A DNA stretch of 64,000 bases from Ectobius pallidus (lineage: Eukaryota > Arthropoda > Insecta > Blattodea > Ectobiidae): the NCBI GenBank assembly GCA_964059195.1, contig CAXKWD010000005.1, positions 149,139,265 through 149,203,264 on the forward strand. Reading direction: 5' to 3'. The notes under the pieces were generated by a model. The model searched no databases and had not been told where the DNA came from. It worked only from the letters and a program-made list of their open reading frames with translations. The position numbers were made by a program, and so were the translations under genes. Positions 57,059 to 64,000 of this stretch are shown here, in pieces. Within the stretch, counting starts at the first letter, position 1. The number at the start of each line of letters is the position of its first letter.

Positions 57059-57844
57059 GAGAAGAATTTATCGAAAAAGAACTGTGTTCCTTTTCACATG
57101 CGCCTGTGACGTCCTGATAAGTTAAAAGAACATTTTCACTTTGATTCTTCACTTACAGACACATTACCTTCAAACAAGAATATCTGCGGACGACTGTAAC
57201 ATATTGTAACAGCCGTGAAAAAAATAAGATTTCTGTGAAACTAATAATTTATTTGATTTTCGTGTGTCCACATTATAGGCGAACCTTTATGTTCGTATTT
57301 TGGTTGTGGATGAAGCATTGTGATACGAAGTCCTGCCGTCAGACCAAAAGATGTATGCTTTATTTTAAGTGAAAGTACATCCCACCCTTTCTTCTAGTTA
57401 AATTTGCATAAAGTGAAAACTATGTTCCTCCACGCCTTTTGTTTTTAAACTCCGCCCAGTTGTGATTGTGGGAAGAAATAAATTTATATCCTCTGATTTA
57501 CATTAGCTAACGTAACATAAAACTCCGGCATGTCCCTTGTAAGATAAACTTAAAGTATTGTTCTAATTCATATTTGAAGAGCGTATAGGAAAAGCGAGTA
57601 GTAAAATATTGTGGAAGACAAATTATAACTTTCATGTTATTTTCAATCGTAAACATTGTTAACAGAATTCGCTCTGTCTATATCAAGTTCCATTTGACTC
57701 AATCAATATGAGTTTCCGACCAATGGTTCTGTAACAAATTACTTTGTTTTGTTCTCCTCTGTCATCCCTATAGATAAGGCACTGATTCTTTTAACATTCT
57801 GTATAAAAGTTTAGCACATTTTTAAACAGTCTTTCTCTTCTCAG
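56701..57844. other. No gene recognised; TA microsatellite
   Basis: A (TA)n run lies at 57019-57053. The rest is AT-rich and unassigned. Confidence 0.4.
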
Positions 57845-58469
57845 CAGTTGTGAGATGAGCGAATAAGGACACATTGGACATTTATGACCTACACTATTTT
57901 CTTTCTCTTAGCCATTAATTCGACCCACCAGACATCTCTGTACTCTGCCTCTTTCACAATAGCCATCACCCGCACCTGGAACTCCCTACCGCCGGACATC
58001 AGGGGTAGTCGGAGCCTACAAATTTTTAGGTCAAAGTTACTCAGGTATCTCGGTGCTTAACTAGAAGCAACGTTTCGTTATACAGCCTAGGTTAATTTAT
58101 ATTGTACAATATTTTATAACACAGCCTAAGTCATATTGCTTAAACTTGTTAATTTCTTAGTTTTAGGTCTCAATTTTAGTGTACATTATATTATTATATT
58201 ATATTTATACACACCCACCCAATTATATATAATTTTAAATTCACTTTGTTTTCTCTGTGCATTATTGGACGCATTTTTGTCTTATGTTTAAATATAGGCA
58301 TATCAATTGTATTATTATTCTATTGCTTGAATTTTGTTACTATTATGTATGGTATCTATTGTATTTATTTTTTGTAGGTATTACTTTAATGTATTTTGTA
58401 TTTATCCTGGTTGAGTGGAAGATAAGGCCCTATGGCCTTAACTCCGCCAGGCAAAATAAAACAATATTA

Positions 58470-58506
<37 letters not shown>
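57845..58506 (+). pseudogene. LINE 3' end: reverse transcriptase C-terminus plus 3' UTR
   Basis: The frame ending at 58060 reads LYSASFTIAITRTWNSLPPDIRG, in two adjacent motifs, followed by SRSLQIFRSKLLRYLGA and a stop. The 'WNSLPxxIRxxxSLxxFKxxL' pattern is the hallmark C-terminus of Jockey/CR1-like non-LTR reverse transcriptases. About 440 bp of 3' UTR follow and end 'ggccttaactccgccaggc' then 'aaaataaaac' and an (ATT)n tail (58464-58507). The copy is 5'-truncated and carries no catalytic domain. Confidence 0.8.
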
Positions 58507-58507
<1 letters not shown>

Positions 58508-58511
<4 letters not shown>

Positions 58512-59959
58512 ATCTTCCAATTAACATTAGTACTGAATGGACTTGTTTAAAAAATAATCTGGACAGAAACAAAAATTTAAGCGTTTTAAATGATGAAGAA
58601 TGCTATAGGTAGAGACAAACACATGCGCTTGTCTTATTGAAGGTACCATAAAAAGTATTCTTCTAGTTGATAAGGTCTATTGCAAAAAGATTCAAGACTT
58701 CCTTACTTTCTCAGTAGGACTAGTAGACTATATAATTATTTCCTATAATTCTTTTGTAAAATATTTGTAAGATAGTTGTTAGTAAGGTAGGCTAAATGAT
58801 GACACAGGTCTACTGCAGCTTTTATAAATTACATTTATGACAATACAGCTCTTTTCATATTATGTTTATTCTCTTATTTTCTTCCTCTTCCTCTTCTTTC
58901 TCGCCATCTATGTCTTCGTCTTGTCATTTTTCTATATTTAGCACTCTCCTTCCTTCTCCTTTTCATAAACCTGTCCGTCGTATATTCACAATTACTCGCT
59001 TAGAAATATATAAATATGGGTGGATTTAGAGTTGAGCCTGTTTTGCAAGTAAATTTATGTTGCTATTACTGCTGTAACTGCTTTCATGTTCAACTCCAGT
59101 AACTTAAAATAATGATACACTATTTACACGTGAGAAGGTGCACACGTTTTCTGGGGAAGAAAAATACTGCTGTTTATATTATAATAGCATACATTGCATT
59201 AGGATCTTGACAACAGACTCTAACGGTGCAACCACTTAAGCAAAAGTAAACAAAAAACATAGAAAATAAGCTAACGGGTCTCGTTCTATGACCTATGAAC
59301 TAAATTTTGAGTAAGTCCTTTACCAACTAAAACTTATGTTGGTCTGGAGAGAATATCAGAAATGAAACATTTCGTAAATAAAATAATAAGTTTTATGGTT
59401 TTCATATGCTACCTTTTCACTGCTACTGACGTATAAATCCGTTACCTAATATAAAAGCTTTACGTAAAATGTGAGGATATTTATTCTGATGTTCTCATAC
59501 AGTATTACAATAGTCATGATTAGAATCCAGCTATTCTACTGAAAATTTCCTCACCGATTTCGAACTTCTCGTTTACTGATGATTTCACGTAATGATTGCT
59601 TAAATACGTTAATTCAACTCTGAAAGGGTTAAAGAATCAAAAATCTCGAATCACATTTTGTGATCCTGTTTTATTTGAACTTAACTTACATAATAAGCCT
59701 AAACTTCGTCTTCAGCTTTTAGCTTTGACATTATAATAACACACGCTACATAATATTTTACCTAAATGTATGAACTTCTTTGTAATATAATGTGACATTC
59801 TAACTTTAATATGCAAACAAGGTGGAAAGTACATAATTAGCCTTTAATGAAGCAAACTTGAAAAAAAGTTATTGAGCTTATTTAGGGTAAGTACTGATAT
59901 TCATAAAAATTCACCTCTAAATAAAACAATCATTTTGTTCAATAAAATTCATTTTTTAA
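58508..59959. other. No gene recognised
   Basis: AT-rich sequence with no family signals. Confidence 0.35.
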
Positions 59960-59967
59960 ATTTTTAT

Positions 59968-60411
59968 TAGGGATGGGTCCTCGATACTTTCGATACCTCG
60001 ATACTCTCGATACTTGCATGGTATCGGCATCGAACGATACTTCAGAAAACTAGCTCGATACTTTTTCGATACTTTTGTAACTCTGCAATTCTGCAATTAA
60101 GTGAGAATGCTAGTATTTTTTAACAAAAACTTGTAAGTGGACTGTTTGAAAAACTTATTTTAGTTTTAATGTAGGCCTAAAGTTTAAAAATAATTATAGG
60201 CTACTGATGATATTAAATTTTGTCTCATTAAGTATGCAGACTTAATTAATTTAGTTGGCATTACACAGTTCTGTCAAATTTTAATTTTTAATGTACCTAT
60301 TTATTGAAACTGGAAATGTTGAAGGTATCGAGTATCGAAGTATCGAGTATCGAGGAAAAAATCATGTATCGGTATCGAGTATCGAGGAAATCTGGTATCG
60401 ACCCATCCCTA
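59968..60411. mobile_element. Nonautonomous hAT-like element A
   Basis: The terminal inverted repeats TAGGGATGGGTC and GACCCATCCCTA bound 444 bp. The perfect 8-bp direct repeat ATTTTTAT lies at 59960-59967 and 60412-60419, the duplication length typical of hAT transposases. The subterminal regions are packed with TCGATAC/GTATCGA copies on both sides. There is no transposase frame. Confidence 0.92.
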
Positions 60412-60419
60412 ATTTTTAT

Positions 60420-60724
60420 AAATGCTTAGCATGTCCGAATATGAATTTAAAAATGCTTTAGCTTAAGTTAGTTCAATAATGAATTGAAACTATTAAAAGT
60501 AGTTACAATAAATTGTAGTTAGTTTTTATTGGTTTAGTTTATCATGCCAACATTCTCCTCACTCTTTCTTTCTTATCCTATATATTCTTTTATTCATAAA
60601 GGCATTGTGTACTGTGTTTAGAGAAGAAACTTGGCAACTGCTTGAACTCAGAAGTAGCTTTACATCGGTATGGCATTAAATATTTTTCTAATTAACATGA
60701 CTAACATGACCAGTGATCAATACC
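60420..60724. other. No gene recognised
   Basis: AT-rich spacer between the hAT-like element and the LINE remnant. Confidence 0.35.
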
Positions 60725-61165
60725 ATCTCACCGTAAGCTCTCTACTCCACTTCGTTTACTATTCCACATTCGATTATGGAACTCTTTGCCCGTGAATGTC
60801 AGCGACTGTCTAAAGTACAGACAATTCAAATAAAATCTGTTTGCTCTAATTGGTAAGGATGTAAATAATGCAAAATGATAAGTGCTAGATTTCATTTTTA
60901 TTATTGTACAGTGTTTTACCGTAATTCTCATCATTATTGTAAATTTAATTTAATATTATTGCAATTTCATATCTTAACTTTAGCGTCGGTTCTTATTTCA
61001 TTTCCTTATTGTAGTTTTTCTTGTATTTTTTTTATTCTAACATTTCTTTTGCTTATTTATTTTTATTTTATTTATTTTTTGTTCTAAATTTTTGGAATCC
61101 TGGTAAAGGAGAGAGGAGACCTGATGTCTTAGCTCTACCAGACTAAATATATAAATAAAGTTAAA
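60725..61165 (+). pseudogene. Second LINE 3' end remnant
   Basis: Across frameshifts it reads STPLRLLFHIRLWNSLPVN, then VSDCLKYRQFK, the same 'WNSLP' C-terminal pattern as at 57.9 kb. The 3' UTR ends 'gtcttagctctaccagac' and 'aaatatataaataaag'. It is more decayed than the 58 kb copy. Confidence 0.65.
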
Positions 61166-61760
61166 AATAAATTAAAAAGTCAATCGGAAGATCTATTTTT
61201 TTTATTCTAAACTGTCTTGTTTCCCTCAGAAATATCAAACTGATTCCTTTCTAAAAGCAGAAAGTGTAGAAACCCATGATAAAAGAAAATTATAAGTTAG
61301 ATACTTTTAAAGTCTGTATTTTATCTCGGCGGTGTTGGGATTTAGTGCACCTTGTTGTGAACAAAACCTAAAACACTCTAGGCAGGTTGTCAAATCCCAG
61401 TGCATTTGTTCGTCAAGTTGGTAAACCTGGGAGTGATGAGCTTGCAGAGGGCGACATGGAAACGTTCTTTCGTTAACAGGCGCTCTACGTGTTTACATAG
61501 GCCCTCCGGCGCACTATCTTCGTATGTTGGAAATCAACGTTCCCAATCAACAGTAGGCAATTAGTTAGACTGGCTGCTATTGATACCCTCATTGCAAATT
61601 CTGTTCTTTGGCGGAGAATGAACTATCAGATTACCGTTCAGAGGAATAAATGTTATACACATTTTCCCATTGATTTTGGACATACAAGAACGGGAAATGT
61701 AGCAATAGAACAAATGCGCCGAAAAGTTGTTGAGACCGGAGTATGGCCTATGGTAAAGGG
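61166..61760. other. No gene recognised
   Basis: Moderately GC-richer than its surroundings at 61320-61560. No known protein or repeat is identified. Confidence 0.35.
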
Positions 61761-61768
61761 CCCCGGGG

Positions 61769-62034
61769 TAGGGATGATCATCGATTGTTAAAACATCGAT
61801 GTTAATGTCGGCTGTAATCATCGATGTGACGATAATTTCGACCTGAAAACATCGATGTATTTTGACGGAAAACATCGGTGTGTGTATATATATATTTTTT
61901 TTTTCCACTGAAATATTTCAGTTTATAGGCTATATGAATTTAAACCATGATTTTAAAAAAATTATATAATTTTTTAAATCATATACTATATAATTATATA
62001 ATTTTTTAAGTCATGGTTTAAATTCATAAATAAA

Positions 62035-62074
<40 letters not shown>

Positions 62075-62378
62075 CTTATTTAAGAATTATATTATATATA
62101 TATAATATAATTTTTTAAGGCATGGTTTAAATTCATAAATAAACTGAAATATTTCCGTGAAAACTTTTGATGTAAAAAATTGATGTTTTTGAAATTATGT
62201 TGCAGTAAATAAAATTATATCTTAGAACCAAGGTAGGCCTATTAATCTTATTCTAGTACTGTAAATATTTAAAAACATCGATGTCGGGGAGAAACATCGA
62301 TGTAGCAAAAACATAGGTTGTTTTCCATCGATGTAGAAAACATCGATAATCGACATCACCCATCGATGCTCGATCCTA
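61769..62378. mobile_element. Nonautonomous hAT-like element B
   Basis: The ends are TAGGGAT... and ...ATCCTA, with the perfect 8-bp direct repeat CCCCGGGG at 61761-61768 and 62379-62386. CATCGATG/ACATCGAT motifs crowd both ends: about eight in the left 110 bp and about eight in the right 100 bp. The core holds a nested inverted structure ('catggtttaaattcataaat' on both strands) around a (TA)n run at 62036-62072. No transposase is encoded. Confidence 0.9.
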
Positions 62379-62386
62379 CCCCGGGG

Positions 62387-62959
62387 GTGGCGTAGGCAAA
62401 AAAATCAAATGTGATAAATGGCATACCATAATGATAGTCAACGTTCGAAATGCTATGATTTTTTTAAATCTCAGATGTGGCAAACGTACATTATATTTAT
62501 TCAGCAAATTAAAATCACCCATTTGCAGGCAAGCAGATTTAAACAGCATGTTAGTACATAGTATGGTGTTAGTACATAGTGTTAGAATCTGTAGACTGTA
62601 TATTTTCAAACGAAGCCTATTGTTATTTTACTTAATTACATAAAAATAATACTAGCTTACTTACTCGATGACATTAGACAATTCTTACTCAAGCTAAAGG
62701 AATCTATTTTATGGAACGCGGAGGTTCATTGCAATGCTTACAAGAGCCCGCCATTCAAATCTGTATTGTGATAACTCCATCCAATCATCCCTCGAAAAAC
62801 CTGCTTCCCTTAAATCTATTCTAATGTTGTCCTCTCATCAATAATATCCATTATTGCAGGGCACCAAGATAAAAGTAGTAGGCCTACTATTTGCAACTTC
62901 ATATTTAGTATTAAAGCAAATCGCCATCCTGTAAAAAAAGCTTGCAATACAGAAACGTT
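62387..62959. other. No gene recognised
   Basis: AT-rich sequence; nothing assignable. Confidence 0.35.
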
Positions 62960-63015
62960 AAATGCTTTGGAGTAGAAGAAGATACGTTCCGGCCTTAACT
63001 CTACAGGGAAAATTA

Positions 63016-63064
<49 letters not shown>
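62960..63064 (+). repeat. LINE 3' tail with (ATT)n microsatellite
   Basis: 'ccggccttaactctacaggg' followed by an (ATT)n array (63018-63064) parallels the end of the LINE at 58.4 kb ('ggccttaactccgccagg' plus ATT repeats). It is a severely truncated copy. Confidence 0.6.
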
Positions 63065-63066
<2 letters not shown>

Positions 63067-64000
63067 GAACATATGTATTATATAACCTATGGATTCGAGG
63101 GAACAAAAATAAAATGATAATAAAAATTCTACTTGCAAAGCCGTATGATATTTTTAGGGATCAAAGTTTGCTTTGCTATACTTTTCTTTTGCAGGATGAA
63201 GTGCTATGTCAAAGAAATGTGTTGAATACCTCTTTTTTGTTTGTGACATCTCTCATAGGAAATTGGAATCATAAAGAGCACTTTGCTGATTTGAGTTTTT
63301 CTTTGGAAAGAGTTCAAATATTGAACTACATCTCCACCGTTAAAGTGGATGTAAAGAAGTATTTTCTTGATATAATTCATGTGTATTCGGGATATGGAAA
63401 TATTCTTTGTCGTTTTATACGTCTTTTATTGATTTCTTACAACTCTGTTAACCAAGTTCAGTATTTATTGTGGCATCAAGTTACGATTTCAAGTTTCCCT
63501 TTACCAAAATACGACTGTACTTCACGTCACATAACATTCATATTTCTAAAATAAAATATGGAGTAAACACCCACATGATTTTATGTTGTTATTCGTAACT
63601 AAAAACCTCAAGAATATGACAGTGGGCAAGATATATTAATGTTTCTTCAGACTGTAGCTCTTGACATTTCTTACAAATAGAATATATACATTACCCTGGG
63701 CATGAACAATATCATTTTCTCACTTCACATTTTCATGTAGAATAAAATGGTATTGTGTGGAGAGCGTTTTCTATTGTCTCAGATTGAGTTTATGCCAACG
63801 ATGGGTAGCGAGTATGCTACGTCAGATGTCGGTAAAAAGAATCCTATCCACTGATAGGTTATTCATTGCTGTAGGCTTTGTATTAGTTGAGAAATAGAGA
63901 TGTTTATTGGAAACATTTTTAAAAACAGACAAAATAGGATCGAACATTTTTAGTCCTATGTGCACAGGGATTATTATGTCTCAGATTTTGGGGAAGAATG
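63065..64000. other. No gene recognised; one unexplained 146-codon frame
   Basis: The + frame 63114-63554 stays open for 146 codons in AT-rich DNA. It is hydrophobic and Leu/Ile-rich and has no motif I recognise. It might be chance. Nothing else is visible before the window ends. Confidence 0.3.

Noticed and set aside
63114..63554. 146-codon open frame near the window end
   Set aside because: It has no recognisable motif or homologue and lies in AT-rich DNA next to LINE debris. It was left as an unexplained frame, not called a gene.

Overview
This window looks like a piece of a large, AT-rich, repeat-dense arthropod nuclear genome, most likely an insect. The evidence is the transposon families present, insect-type tRNA-derived SINEs, a degenerate copy of an insect mitochondrial 12S rRNA gene, and a strong excess of the palindrome TAGGCCTA. 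I could not fix the species; a cockroach or similar large-genome hemimetabolous insect is a guess. I found no host protein-coding gene, no functional RNA gene and no CRISPR array. Almost everything recognisable is mobile DNA or its debris.

The best-preserved object is a complete Ty3/Gypsy-type LTR retrotransposon on the + strand at 21115-32040. It has two 1364-bp LTRs that I could not tell apart by eye, a 4-bp target-site duplication (GCCC), and a primer-binding site matching the 3' end of tRNA-Lys(CUU). It encodes a 709-codon gag with a repetitive N-terminal coiled-coil region, and a 1317-codon pol (protease, reverse transcriptase, RNase H, integrase). A UUUAAAC slippery heptamer sits in exactly the right phase two codons before the gag stop, with a possible pseudoknot downstream, so pol is probably expressed by -1 frameshifting. 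About 1.7 kb of unexplained, partly cytosine-poor sequence lies between pol and the 3' LTR, and no env gene is visible.

Left of it (1-21110) are mariner-like transposase remnants (1988-2445, 8374-9013), several tRNA-derived SINE families, two copies of an element beginning with a small hairpin (13127-14019, 18567-19150), non-LTR retrotransposon fragments (14773-15290, 18291-18566) and a foldback element whose right arm was later hit by a SINE (16924-17948).

Right of it (32041-64000) are three TIR/MITE elements (32552-32814, 40461-40949, 56384-56700), a ~3-kb inverted repeat with ~1-kb arms (34429-37478), a transposase helix-turn-helix fragment abutting the mitochondrial 12S insertion (38993-39640), and the C-terminal part of a restriction-like-endonuclease non-LTR element (44399-45031). 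There is also a mariner remnant (48539-48849), three LINE 3' ends (near 58, 61 and 63 kb) and two hAT-like elements with perfect 8-bp target duplications and dense subterminal motif arrays (59968-60411, 61769-62378).

The parts do not form a host pathway. They record successive waves of transposition, with datable nesting: a SINE inside a foldback arm, and a hairpin-ended element next to a LINE reading frame.
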